From assembly GCF_019112525.1 (NCBI RefSeq), contig NZ_CP077800.1, forward strand, positions 434,001 to 498,000: a DNA stretch of 64,000 nucleotides. The letters run 5' to 3'. The position numbers and the translations under genes were made by a program. The notes under the pieces were generated by a model. That model did no database searches. It was not told the origin of the DNA and saw only the letters and a list, made by a program, of their open reading frames with translations. This document shows, one piece after another, positions 1-8,031 of the stretch. Every line of letters begins with the position of its first letter. Position 1 is the first letter of the stretch. The DNA is from Modestobacter sp. L9-4 (GTDB taxonomy: Bacteria > Actinomycetota > Actinomycetes > Mycobacteriales > Geodermatophilaceae).

Positions 1-569
1 GAACCGATCAGCAGCGTCTGGAAGACGTCGGCCGGGAAGCCGGCCTTCCGGAACAGCTCCTCCATGTACAACGCGGTCTGCGGGACGTTGCTGGCGTGCT
101 TGAGCAGGCCGACGTTGCCCGCCATCAGCGCCGGGGCGGCGAAGCGCATGGCCTGCCAGAGCGGGAAGTTCCACGGCATGATCGCCAGGACGACGCCGAG
201 CGGCTGGTAGCTGACGTAGGCCTGCTGCGCGTCCACCGCGTCGGCGTCCAGCTGCTGCGGCTCGAGCATCGCCGGGCCGTGGTCGGCGTAGTAGCGCAGC
301 GCCTTGGCGCACTTGGCCACCTCGGCCTTCGCACTGGACAGCGTCTTGCCCATCTCAGTGGTCATGAGCGCGGCGACGTCGTCGGTGTCGGCGTCCAGCA
401 CGTCGGCGGCCGCGCGCAGCCAGCCGACCCGGTCCTCGACGCTGGTGAGCCGGTAGCTCGCGAAGGCGGTCGACGCGCGGGCGATCTTGTCCTCCAGCGC
501 GTCGTCGGTCAGCGGCTCGAAGGTCTTCAACGTCTCGCCGGTGGCAGGGTTGATGGTGGCGATGGCCAT
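1..569 (-). CDS. NAD(P)-dependent aldehyde dehydrogenase (succinate-semialdehyde dehydrogenase type), 3' part cut off
   Basis: The 189 visible residues are the N-terminal part of an aldehyde dehydrogenase; the rest lies outside the window. Translation begins MAIATINPATGETLKTF, typical of the succinate-semialdehyde dehydrogenase (GabD/SSADH) branch, and continues with MPWNFPLWQAMRFAAPALMAGN, the usual ALDH segment next to the NAD(P)-binding pocket. The catalytic Cys and Glu are not in view. Enzymes of this group oxidise aldehydes such as succinate semialdehyde to the acid in the cytoplasm. The ATG at 569 is chosen because the family starts there. It diverges from phoD across about 230 bp. Family confidence is high, substrate moderate. 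Confidence 0.88.
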   Translation of the reverse strand, partial: MAIATINPATGETLKTFEPLTDDALEDKIARASTAFASYRLTSVEDRVGWLRAAADVLDADTDDVAALMTTEMGKTLSSAKAEVAKCAKALRYYADHGPAMLEPQQLDADAVDAQQAYVSYQPLGVVLAIMPWNFPLWQAMRFAAPALMAGNVGLLKHASNVPQTALYMEELFRKAGFPADVFQTLLIG

Positions 570-799
570 GGGGGGCTCCCGTCGGTGCGAGGTCGCGGGC
601 CACGGCCGGACGGCGGCGTGCCACGGAGGCGCTCGGCCGTCCGGCTGGGCTCGCCGGGCCCTCTGCACCTGCCCGGGGCCGGACCGGTGAAACGGAGTCC
701 CCGGACACGCCGGGGCCACCGCCGACCGGCCAGCCGCACGCCGCCGTCCGTTCACCCGGGGACCGCGCCACGGTCGTCCGGCCCCGCAACAGTCCCGGC

Positions 800-2602
800 A
801 TGGCCCTCGATGCCCCCCTGTCCCGCCGCACCCTGCTGAAGGGCGGGGCCGTCACGGCCGCCGCCCTCACCTTCGGCGGCATGTCCGCCGAGGCCGCCCG
901 CGCAGCCGTCGCCGAGACCGCCCGCTCCGGCGTCTTCGGCTTCGGCGTCGCCAGCGGCGACCCCACCGCCACCGAGCTGCTGCTCTGGACCCGGATCACC
1001 CCCACCCCCGACGCCCTGCCCGGCAGCGGCAAGGGCCCGGCGGTCAACGTCCGCTGGGAGCTGGCCGCCGACGAGGGCTTCACGAAGATCGTGCGCCGCG
1101 GCGACGTCGTGGCCGACGCCAGCCGCGACCACACCATCAAGGTCGTGGTCAGCCGGCTGACGCCCTACACCCGCTACTGGTACCGGTTCACCTCCGTCGG
1201 CCAGACCTCCCCGGTCGGACGCACCCAGACCGCACCCGACGAGGCCGGCCAGCTGCACGCGCTGCGCATGGCGTTCGTCTCCTGCAGCAACTGGACGGGT
1301 GGCTTCTTCACCGCCTACCGCGGGATCGCCGCCCGCGACGACCTGGACTTCGTCCTGCACCTGGGCGACTACCTCTACGAGTACGGCAACGACCCGCGCA
1401 TCGCCGGGGTCGCCGGCTCCGGTGACCGGTACGGCCCCAACGCGCTGATCGGCATCCGCGACCACGAGCCGGCCACCGAGATGGTGTCGCTGTCGGACTA
1501 CCGCACCCGGCACGCCCTCTACAAGACCGACCCCGACCTGCAGGCCAGCCACCGGAAGCACCCGTGGATCGTGATCTTCGACGACCACGAGATCACCAAC
1601 GACGCCTATGCCTCGGGCGCGGAGAACCACGAGCGCGACGACGACCCGGACACCGCCTACACCGAGCCGGGCAAGCCCGCCGGCATCCGCCCCGAGGGCA
1701 ACTTCCAGGAGCGCCGGGCCCGCGCCTTCCGCGCCTACCTGGAGTGGATGCCGATCCGCGAGCCCGCCATGTGGCAGCCGCAGGCCAGCCAGGGCCAGCA
1801 GTTCTTCCGCCGCTACAGCTTCGGCGACCTGGCCGAGCTGTCGGTCATCGAGACCCGGCAGAACCGGGCCGCGCAGGTGCCGGCGACCGTCGGCGGCGCC
1901 GTCAACCCGGCTCTGGCCGACCGGGACCGTCACCTGCCCGAGACCCAGCAGATGACCTGGCTGACCAAGGGCCTCACCGCGAAGAGGACGGCGTGGCACC
2001 TGGTGGGCAACCAGACGGTGTTCGCCCGCGTCTTCGCCGTCCCGCGCGCCGGCGTGGTGGGCGGGCAGGTGTTCAACACCGACCAGTGGGACGGCTACCA
2101 GGCCGACCAGCGCACGGTGCTCACGGCGATGGCCGCCTCCGGGGGCACCGACCCGGTCGTGCTCACCGGTGACATCCACTCCTCGTGGGCCAACGAGCTG
2201 CCCACCGACTGGGCCAGGTACCCGGTCGACGGCAACTCCGTCGGGGTGGAGTTCGTCTGCCCCTCGATCACCAGCAACGGGTTCAAGGAGTCCCTCGGTG
2301 GCTCCGCGGCCGCGGCGCAGGCGGCGACGGCGGGCTTCCAGGCCACCAACCCCTGGGTCCGGTACCTCGAGGGCATCGGCCACGGGTACGTCGTCCTGGA
2401 CGTCACGCCCGAGCGCGTGCAGGCCGACTTCTGGTTCATCCGCAGCAAGGGCGACAAGGGCCTGGCCCTCGACCCGCGGCTGGACCCGCAGGCGACCGTC
2501 GCACTGGAGACGTCCTTCGTCTCGCTGAAGGGCAGCCGGAAGATCAGCGGCCCGGTCGCCGAGCTCGGCGCCCGCAGCGACCAGCCCCGCACCGCGCGCT
2601 GA
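800..2602 (+). CDS. phoD: PhoD-like alkaline phosphatase/phosphodiesterase, Tat-exported
   Basis: A 600-residue metallophosphoesterase of the PhoD family, expected to release phosphate from phosphomonoesters or diesters outside the cell. The N-terminus carries a twin-arginine signal (SRRTLLKG followed by an alanine-rich stretch to about residue 38), so the protein should be exported folded. A PhoD N-terminal domain follows (FGFGVASGDP, about residue 45), then catalytic-domain motifs HLGDYLYEYG, IFDDHEITND and LTGDIHSSW, which supply the metal-binding Asp and His residues. Length fits the family. No strong ribosome-binding site precedes the ATG, but this start gives the complete Tat signal. 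It stands alone and is followed by a strong hairpin. No Pho box was recognised. Confidence 0.93.
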   Translation: MALDAPLSRRTLLKGGAVTAAALTFGGMSAEAARAAVAETARSGVFGFGVASGDPTATELLLWTRITPTPDALPGSGKGPAVNVRWELAADEGFTKIVRRGDVVADASRDHTIKVVVSRLTPYTRYWYRFTSVGQTSPVGRTQTAPDEAGQLHALRMAFVSCSNWTGGFFTAYRGIAARDDLDFVLHLGDYLYEYGNDPRIAGVAGSGDRYGPNALIGIRDHEPATEMVSLSDYRTRHALYKTDPDLQASHRKHPWIVIFDDHEITNDAYASGAENHERDDDPDTAYTEPGKPAGIRPEGNFQERRARAFRAYLEWMPIREPAMWQPQASQGQQFFRRYSFGDLAELSVIETRQNRAAQVPATVGGAVNPALADRDRHLPETQQMTWLTKGLTAKRTAWHLVGNQTVFARVFAVPRAGVVGGQVFNTDQWDGYQADQRTVLTAMAASGGTDPVVLTGDIHSSWANELPTDWARYPVDGNSVGVEFVCPSITSNGFKESLGGSAAAAQAATAGFQATNPWVRYLEGIGHGYVVLDVTPERVQADFWFIRSKGDKGLALDPRLDPQATVALETSFVSLKGSRKISGPVAELGARSDQPRTAR

Positions 2603-2606
2603 CCCC

Positions 2607-2641
2607 GGTCCCGCTCGCCCGCGCCCCGGGCGAGCGGGACC
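2607..2641 (+). terminator. Hairpin terminator after phoD
   Basis: Perfect inverted repeat with 15-bp arms (2607-2621 and 2627-2641) and a 5-base loop, starting a few bases after the phoD stop. There is no T-run, as is common for actinobacterial terminators. Confidence 0.75.
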
Positions 2642-2711
2642 CCCGGTGGCCACCTAGCGTCGGACCGAGACCTCCGGCACCGCCCCGGGTGGCCGCCGAC
2701 GAGGAGGACCG

Positions 2712-4232
2712 ATGTCCGGCTCCAGCCGCATCCAGCACCCCGACTTCGCCCGGAAGGTCGTGCCGGCCGAGGAGGCGGCTGCCCTCGTCTCCCCCGGGGA
2801 CACGCTCGGCATGAGCGGCTTCACCGGGGCCGGCCACCCCAAGGAGCTGCCGCCGGCGCTGGCCCGCCGGATCACGCAGGCGCACGCCGCCGGGCAGCCG
2901 TTCCAGGTCGACGTCTGGACCGGCGCGTCCACCGCACCGGAGCTGGACGGGGCGCTCGCCGCCGCCGGCGGCATCGGCCTGCGACTGCCCTACCAGTCCG
3001 ACCCGGTGACCCGGGAGGCGATCAACCGCGGTGAGGTCGACTACCTCGACGTGCACCTGTCCCACGTGGCCCAGCTCGCCTGGGAGGGCTTCCTCGGCCC
3101 GCTGGACGTCGCCGTCGTCGAGGTCAGTGCGATCACCGCCGACGGCGAGCTGGTCCCCTCCTCCTCGGTCGGGAACAACAAGACGTGGCTGGACCTGGCC
3201 GACCGGGTGGTGCTGGAGGTCAACTCGTGGCAGCCGGAGGCCCTGGACGGCATGCACGACGTCTACTACGGGACGGCGCTGCCGCCGCACCGCCGTCCGG
3301 TGCAGCTGACCCACCCCAGCGACCGGATCGGCGTCCCGCACCTGCGGGTCGACCCGGCGAAGGTGGTGGCGGTGGTGGAGACGCACGCCCCCGACCGCAA
3401 CACCCCGTTCAGCCCGCCCGACGACACCGCCCGCGCCATCGCCGGGCACCTGATCGAGTACCTGGAGCACCAGGTCTCCCGCGGCCGGCTGCCCGTCGAC
3501 CTGCTGCCGCTGCAGTCCGGCGTCGGCAACGTGGCCAACGCCGTCCTGTCCGGGTTGCAGGAGTCGCGCTTCGAGAACCTGACCGCCTACACCGAGGTGG
3601 TCCAGGACGGCATGCTCGACCTGCTGCGGTCGGGCACCCTCACCTTCGCCTCCGCCACCGCGTTCTCCCTCAGCCCCACCGCGATCGCCGAGTTCACCGA
3701 CCACGTCGCGGAGTTCCGCGACCGGATCGTGCTGCGCCCGCAGGAGATCAGCAACCACCCCGAACTGGTGCGGCGCCTCGGCGTCATCGCCATGAACGGG
3801 ATGATCGAGGCCGACGTCTACGGCAACGTCAACTCCACGCACCTGATGGGCAGCCGGATGCAGAACGGCATCGGGGGCTCCGGCGACTTCGCCCGCAACG
3901 CGTTCCTGTCCGCCTTCGTCAGCCCGTCGACGGCCAAGGGCGGGGCCATCTCCGCGATCGTGCCGATGGTCTCCCACGTCGACCACACCGAGCACGACGT
4001 GGCCGTGATCGTCACCGAACAGGGACTGGCCGACCTGCGCGGGCTGTCCCCGCGCAAGCGCGCCCGGCAGGTCATCGACCGTTGCGCGCACCCGGACTAC
4101 CGGGCTGCGCTCACCGACTACACCGAGCGCGCCCTGCACGGGGCGCACGGGCGGCACACCCCGCACCTGCTCGACGAGGCGCTGAGCTGGCACTCCCGCT
4201 TCCTGCGGACCGGGAGCATGCGCCCGGCCTGA
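2712..4232 (+). CDS. Acetyl-CoA hydrolase / succinyl-CoA:acetate CoA-transferase family
   Basis: A 506-residue class I CoA-transferase of the acetyl-CoA hydrolase/SCACT group (relatives AarC, Cat1, ScpC, Ach1). Such enzymes move CoA between acetyl-CoA and succinate (or propionyl-CoA and succinate). The expected catalytic glutamate is Glu295 in the segment YTEVVQDG, matching Glu294 of AarC. The glycine-rich loop QSGVGNVANAVLSGL (about 268-282) and the C-terminal block GGSGDFARNAFLSAF are intact. A clear GAGGAGG site lies 5 bases before the ATG. It is monocistronic, with a convergent gene ending 8 bases downstream. The exact acceptor acid cannot be read from sequence. Confidence 0.92.
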   Translation: MSGSSRIQHPDFARKVVPAEEAAALVSPGDTLGMSGFTGAGHPKELPPALARRITQAHAAGQPFQVDVWTGASTAPELDGALAAAGGIGLRLPYQSDPVTREAINRGEVDYLDVHLSHVAQLAWEGFLGPLDVAVVEVSAITADGELVPSSSVGNNKTWLDLADRVVLEVNSWQPEALDGMHDVYYGTALPPHRRPVQLTHPSDRIGVPHLRVDPAKVVAVVETHAPDRNTPFSPPDDTARAIAGHLIEYLEHQVSRGRLPVDLLPLQSGVGNVANAVLSGLQESRFENLTAYTEVVQDGMLDLLRSGTLTFASATAFSLSPTAIAEFTDHVAEFRDRIVLRPQEISNHPELVRRLGVIAMNGMIEADVYGNVNSTHLMGSRMQNGIGGSGDFARNAFLSAFVSPSTAKGGAISAIVPMVSHVDHTEHDVAVIVTEQGLADLRGLSPRKRARQVIDRCAHPDYRAALTDYTERALHGAHGRHTPHLLDEALSWHSRFLRTGSMRPA

Positions 4233-4240
4233 CCGTCGGG

Positions 4241-4843
4241 TCAGTCCGGGAAGACGTCCTGGTGGGAGTACAGCAGCTCGCCGCCGTCCTCGTCGGGCTC
4301 CTCGCCGGGCGCGACGGCCGAGCCGACCACCAGGACCGAGCGTGCCGTGGACCGCAGGCCCGGCTCCCCGCCGACGGCGCTCCAGCCACCGGCACGGGCC
4401 AGCCGGGCGAGCGCCGACCCCAGGTCGTCCTCCCCCGCCGCGGCGAGCACCGCGGCCTCGTCGGTGACCTGCAGGTCGTGCCGCTGCAGCACCGTCACCG
4501 CGGTGACGCCGGAGAGCTCAGGGGCGGGGGCGGGGACGGCCGGGGGCTGCGGGTCACGCAGGTCGATGCCGAGGTCCTCGACCTCCTGGTCCTGGTCGAC
4601 GTCGTGCAGGACACCGAACGGGAAGTCGCCACCGGTCAGGTCCAGCTGTGCGTCGGCATAGGCCAGCACCGCGGGCAGCAGGCGGTCGTGGGCGGCCAGC
4701 AGCTCGGGCACGCCGTCCTCACCGCTCACCGCCGCCACCGCCGCGGCGTGCGCGGTCACCGCCGCCGCCAGCTCCGCCCCCGCGACACGCAGCCGCTCAG
4801 CCCCGGCCGGGGTCCACTGGGTCAGGTCGTCCTCGTCAGCCAC
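4241..4843 (-). CDS. Hypothetical acidic protein
   Basis: A 200-residue protein of no family I recognise. It is acidic and alanine-rich, with no signal peptide, no membrane segment and no cysteine cluster. The N-terminal third (to about residue 65) looks helical, and a proline-rich stretch near residues 100-110 separates it from a second mixed region. The GTG at 4843 is preferred over an upstream ATG because the extra 24 residues are arginine/proline-rich and overlap the terminator of the preceding gene. It is transcribed in the same direction as the reductase gene but separated from it by a hairpin, so probably has its own promoter. Confidence 0.72.
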   Translation of the reverse strand: MADEDDLTQWTPAGAERLRVAGAELAAAVTAHAAAVAAVSGEDGVPELLAAHDRLLPAVLAYADAQLDLTGGDFPFGVLHDVDQDQEVEDLGIDLRDPQPPAVPAPAPELSGVTAVTVLQRHDLQVTDEAAVLAAAGEDDLGSALARLARAGGWSAVGGEPGLRSTARSVLVVGSAVAPGEEPDEDGGELLYSHQDVFPD

Positions 4844-4878
4844 GCCGCGACCGTACGGGCACGGCGACCGTCGAGACC

Positions 4879-4921
4879 GGGCTGGTGGCGGCCACCGGGT
4901 ACCGGAGACCGCCACCAGCCC
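4879..4921 (-). terminator. Hairpin terminator after the PRISE-type reductase gene
   Basis: Perfect 13-bp arms (4879-4891 and 4909-4921) around a 17-base loop, located between the stop of the reductase gene at 4953 and the next start at 4843 on the same strand. Confidence 0.6.
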
Positions 4922-4952
4922 GCGGTCGGCGCTCGGCCGCGCAGCCTCGGGA

Positions 4953-6014
4953 TCAGCGCAGCGGCGGGACCACCCTGCGGTCGGCCAGCTGGCCGAACAG
5001 CTCGACGAACCGGTCCTCGGTGTCCAGGCAGTCGGCGAACCCGGCCTGGCGCAGCTTGATCGTGGAGGTCACGTTGTCGAAGCCGGAATTGAAGATGAAC
5101 GAGCCGAACTCCCAGCCGACCAGGTCCTCGAACGGGGTGGGCAGCAGGTCGTGCCGGGCGGCGAGCCGCTCCCACACGTCGCGGCGGCCGGCCATCGCCT
5201 CGACCAGCGGCACCGGCTGCGGCTCGGCGTGCTCCATGCCGAAGGCACGGGCGAACGCCGGGAACAGGTGCCGCCAGCGCACCTGGTCGCCGTTGGTCAC
5301 GTTGTAGACCTCGCCGTCGGCGGCCGGCTCGCTGCCCGCCCACACGGTCGCCCGGGCCAGCAGCTCGGCGTCGGTGACCTGGTACAGGGCGTCGTAGGCG
5401 GCCAGGCTCCCCGGGAAGCGCAGCGGCTGGCCGAGCTCCTTGCTGATCGCGGCGTAGACGGCGATCACCATCAGCAGGTTCATCGGGTTGCCGACGGCGT
5501 AGCCGATGACGCCCTCGGGCCGCAGCACGGTGAGCCGGAACCCGCGCTCGGCGGCGACCTCGCGGAGCAGGTCCTCCTGGTCGTAGTAGAAGTTCGGCTG
5601 GACGATCCGCGGGTCGCGCTCCTTGGCCGGGGTGTTGAAGAACCCCATGTGCGCCCCGTAGGCCTTGCCGCCCTGGTACAGCGTCACGTGCTCCAGCGGC
5701 GCGCCGGCCGCGGCCAGCCCGTCGAGGGTGTTCCGCAGCATCCCGACGTTGACCTCCGAGAGCTCCGCGGCGGTGGGCCGCTCGGCGTAGGCCCCGAACA
5801 CCAGGTGCGTCGTGTCGCCGGCCGCGGCCAGGCCGTCCCGGGCGGCGTCGGCGTCCCGCAGGTCGACGGCCAGGTGCTCCCAGCCGGCGTCCTCGCGCGG
5901 CGCCCGCCGGCTCAGCCCGCGCACCCGCCGTCCCGCCGTCGCGTACTCGTCGGCCGCGGCGGAGCCGATGACCCCGCCCGCGCCGGTGACCAGCACGCTG
6001 CCCTGCTCGCTCAT
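4953..6014 (-). CDS. SDR-family NAD(P)H reductase, PRISE / progesterone 5-beta-reductase-like
   Basis: A 353-residue extended short-chain dehydrogenase. It starts with the nucleotide-binding motif VLVTGAGGVIGSA and has the combination typical of the PRISE (progesterone 5-beta-reductase/iridoid synthase-like) group: LYQGGKAYGAH, where the Lys-Gly-x-x-Tyr arrangement replaces the usual YxxxK, followed by PNFYYDQEDLLRE, the family's catalytic tyrosine segment. Such enzymes reduce activated C=C bonds of enones; bacterial substrates are largely unknown. The ATG at 6014 is preferred over a GTG at 6041 because AGGGAG lies 9 bases before it. It diverges from the DUF3616 gene. Confident for family, not substrate. 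Confidence 0.9.
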   Translation of the reverse strand: MSEQGSVLVTGAGGVIGSAAADEYATAGRRVRGLSRRAPREDAGWEHLAVDLRDADAARDGLAAAGDTTHLVFGAYAERPTAAELSEVNVGMLRNTLDGLAAAGAPLEHVTLYQGGKAYGAHMGFFNTPAKERDPRIVQPNFYYDQEDLLREVAAERGFRLTVLRPEGVIGYAVGNPMNLLMVIAVYAAISKELGQPLRFPGSLAAYDALYQVTDAELLARATVWAGSEPAADGEVYNVTNGDQVRWRHLFPAFARAFGMEHAEPQPVPLVEAMAGRRDVWERLAARHDLLPTPFEDLVGWEFGSFIFNSGFDNVTSTIKLRQAGFADCLDTEDRFVELFGQLADRRVVPPLR

Positions 6015-6103
6015 CCCGCTGTGCTCCCTCTGCTCGACCACGTCCCCGGGGCAGTGCCCGGCACGGCGGCCGCCAACCGGCCGGCTCGTGCCAGGCTGAC
6101 GGC

Positions 6104-7159
6104 GTGGGCATCGAACGCACCGTCCGGCTCTCCTTCTCCGCCGACGCCCGCGCGGCGGGCACGCACACCAACCTCTCCGCCGTGCGCAGCGACGGGCCGG
6201 TGCTGTGGGTGGCCGGTGACGAGACGGCGACCGTCGAGCGGCTGGTCGCCGACGCGGACGGCTACGGCGGGCAGACCAGTCACCGGCTCGCCGACCTGGT
6301 CGACCTGCCCGGTGGGGACGCCGACGAGGAGGCCGACGTCGAGGGGCTGGCCCGGCACGGTGACTTCCTCTGGGCGGTCGGCTCGCACAGCCTGCGGCGG
6401 AAGCGGGTCAAGGACCACCACGAGGGCGACAAGGCGCTGCGCCGGCTGGCCAGGGTCTCCGGCCAGGCCAACCGCCAGGTGCTGGTGCGGATCCCGGTGG
6501 CCACCGTCGACGGCCTGCCGACGCCGGTGCGGGAGCTGACCGTCGACGGCGTCGAGCACCGCGCCGCGGTCTTCGGCGCGCACGGCGAGGACCTCCGCGA
6601 CCTGCTGGCCGACGACGAGCACCTGGCGCCCTTCCTGCCGATCCCGGGCAAGGACAACGGCCTGGACGTCGAGGGCATCGCGGTGGCCGGCGACCGGGTG
6701 CTGCTGGGGCTGCGCGGCCCGGTGCTGCGCGGCTGGGCGGTGGTGCTGGAGCTGCGCCCGGAGACCGACCCCGACCACCCGCGCCGGTTGCGGCTGCGCC
6801 CCTTCCCGGACGGCCGCCGGTACCGCACGCACGTGCTGCGGATGGCCGGGCTCGGCGTGCGCGACCTGTGCCCGGACGGCGACGACCTGCTGGTGCTGGC
6901 CGGTCCGACCATGGACCTCGACGGCCCGGTGCGCGTGTACCGCTGGCACGACGCGCTCACCGCCGAGGCGCCGCAGGTGGTCCGCGACGACGCGCTGACC
7001 CGTGAGCTGGACCTGCCTTACGGTGACGGCGACGACCACGCCGAGGGCATCGGCCTGCTGGGCTCCGACCGGCTGCTGGTCGTCTACGACAGCCCGGCGC
7101 CGGGCCGGCTGCACGACCACGGGGTCGACGCCGACGTCGTCCGGCTGCCCGGGCGCTGA
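6104..7159 (+). CDS. DUF3616 domain protein
   Basis: A 351-residue protein matching the DUF3616 family, whose function is unknown. Typical segments are NLSAVRSDGPVLWVAGDE near the N-terminus, VEGLARHGDFLWAVGSHS, KDNGLDVEGIAV and HAEGIGLLGSDRLLVVYDS. The recurrent hydrophobic-W/L-V-A-G pattern suggests a beta-propeller-like fold (inference). There is no signal peptide, so a cytoplasmic location is expected. The GTG at 6104 is the first start giving the conserved N-terminus. The gene converges with the next one, the stops being 9 bases apart. Confidence 0.85.
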   Translation: MGIERTVRLSFSADARAAGTHTNLSAVRSDGPVLWVAGDETATVERLVADADGYGGQTSHRLADLVDLPGGDADEEADVEGLARHGDFLWAVGSHSLRRKRVKDHHEGDKALRRLARVSGQANRQVLVRIPVATVDGLPTPVRELTVDGVEHRAAVFGAHGEDLRDLLADDEHLAPFLPIPGKDNGLDVEGIAVAGDRVLLGLRGPVLRGWAVVLELRPETDPDHPRRLRLRPFPDGRRYRTHVLRMAGLGVRDLCPDGDDLLVLAGPTMDLDGPVRVYRWHDALTAEAPQVVRDDALTRELDLPYGDGDDHAEGIGLLGSDRLLVVYDSPAPGRLHDHGVDADVVRLPGR

Positions 7160-7168
7160 CCGGCGGGG

Positions 7169-7999
7169 TCAGCCGCCCAGCGCGGCGAGGGTGGCCCGGA
7201 CCTCGGCGGCCGTGACCGGCTCGACCGGCAGCTGCGACAGCAGCGGCGGGACCTCCTCCGGCAGCAGCCCCTCGGCCAGCAGCACCTCCAGCAGCCGGTC
7301 GGCCTGGGCCAGCGGCACCGGCACGGTGAGCCCGGAGCCGGAGATCGCGGCCTCGGCGAGGAACAGCGCACCGGCCAGCTCGTCGGCCGCCGGGCCGGTC
7401 GGCGCGGGCACGGGTGCCGCCGCCCGGGTCACCGCCTCCGCCGCGCGCACCAGCGACAGCGGCAGCCCCTCGGCCTCGACCTCGACCAGCGGGACGGCGC
7501 CGAGTGCGGCGAGCGCGAGGTGCTCGGCGTCGATCCGCAGCGGCGCCTCCCACTCCCCCACGCGCACGACCTCGACCAGGTCGGCGCCCTCCTCGCCGAG
7601 CTCGTCGACCAGCTCGGCCCACTCGGCGGCGCGGGTGGTGCGGGCCCGCTCGGCGGCCTGCAGGCAGGTGTCCAGCACGAACGGCTCGACGAGCTCGCGG
7701 TCGAAGCGCTCGGCGTACAGGACACCGTCGGCGCCGATCGCGTTCAGCGCGTCCTGGAAGCTGCCGGGCCGGGCGTCGCCGAGCTCGAGCCGGCCGTCGT
7801 CCTCGGCACCCAGCGGCTGGCCGTTGGCGGCGCGGGCGCCCAGTGTCGAGCCGCTGGGCACCAGGCGGCCGCGGACCCGGTGGAGGTGCGGGTGGTCGGA
7901 CAGCCCGACCGACCAGGCGCAGGCCTCGGCGATCAGGGCCGGCGTGCGCTCGCGGAGCGCCTCGCGGCACAGCAGGGCCATGAAGTCGATGTCGAACAC
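7169..7999 (-). CDS. Hypothetical protein
   Basis: A 276-residue protein that I cannot assign to a family. It begins FDIDFMALLCREALRERTP and is leucine/alanine/glutamate-rich throughout, with no signal peptide or membrane helix. Its C-terminal 60 residues (LAQADRLLEVLLAEGLLPEEV) look like amphipathic helices. The GTG at 7999 has a strong AAGGTGGGGG sequence just upstream, while the longer frame that runs through the neighbouring dehydrogenase is not credible. It lies 32 bases after the mannitol dehydrogenase stop on the same strand, so the two may be co-transcribed, but that does not by itself indicate a shared role. Confidence 0.75.
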   Translation of the reverse strand: MFDIDFMALLCREALRERTPALIAEACAWSVGLSDHPHLHRVRGRLVPSGSTLGARAANGQPLGAEDDGRLELGDARPGSFQDALNAIGADGVLYAERFDRELVEPFVLDTCLQAAERARTTRAAEWAELVDELGEEGADLVEVVRVGEWEAPLRIDAEHLALAALGAVPLVEVEAEGLPLSLVRAAEAVTRAAAPVPAPTGPAADELAGALFLAEAAISGSGLTVPVPLAQADRLLEVLLAEGLLPEEVPPLLSQLPVEPVTAAEVRATLAALGG

Positions 8000-8031
8000 G
8001 CCCCCACCTTCCCCCTCGGGGCGGCGCCGCG

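Noticed and set aside
752..2653. 633-codon open frame antisense to phoD
   Set aside because: Its translation is low-complexity Gly/Val/Arg typical of antisense frames in GC-rich DNA, while the plus strand has clear PhoD motifs.
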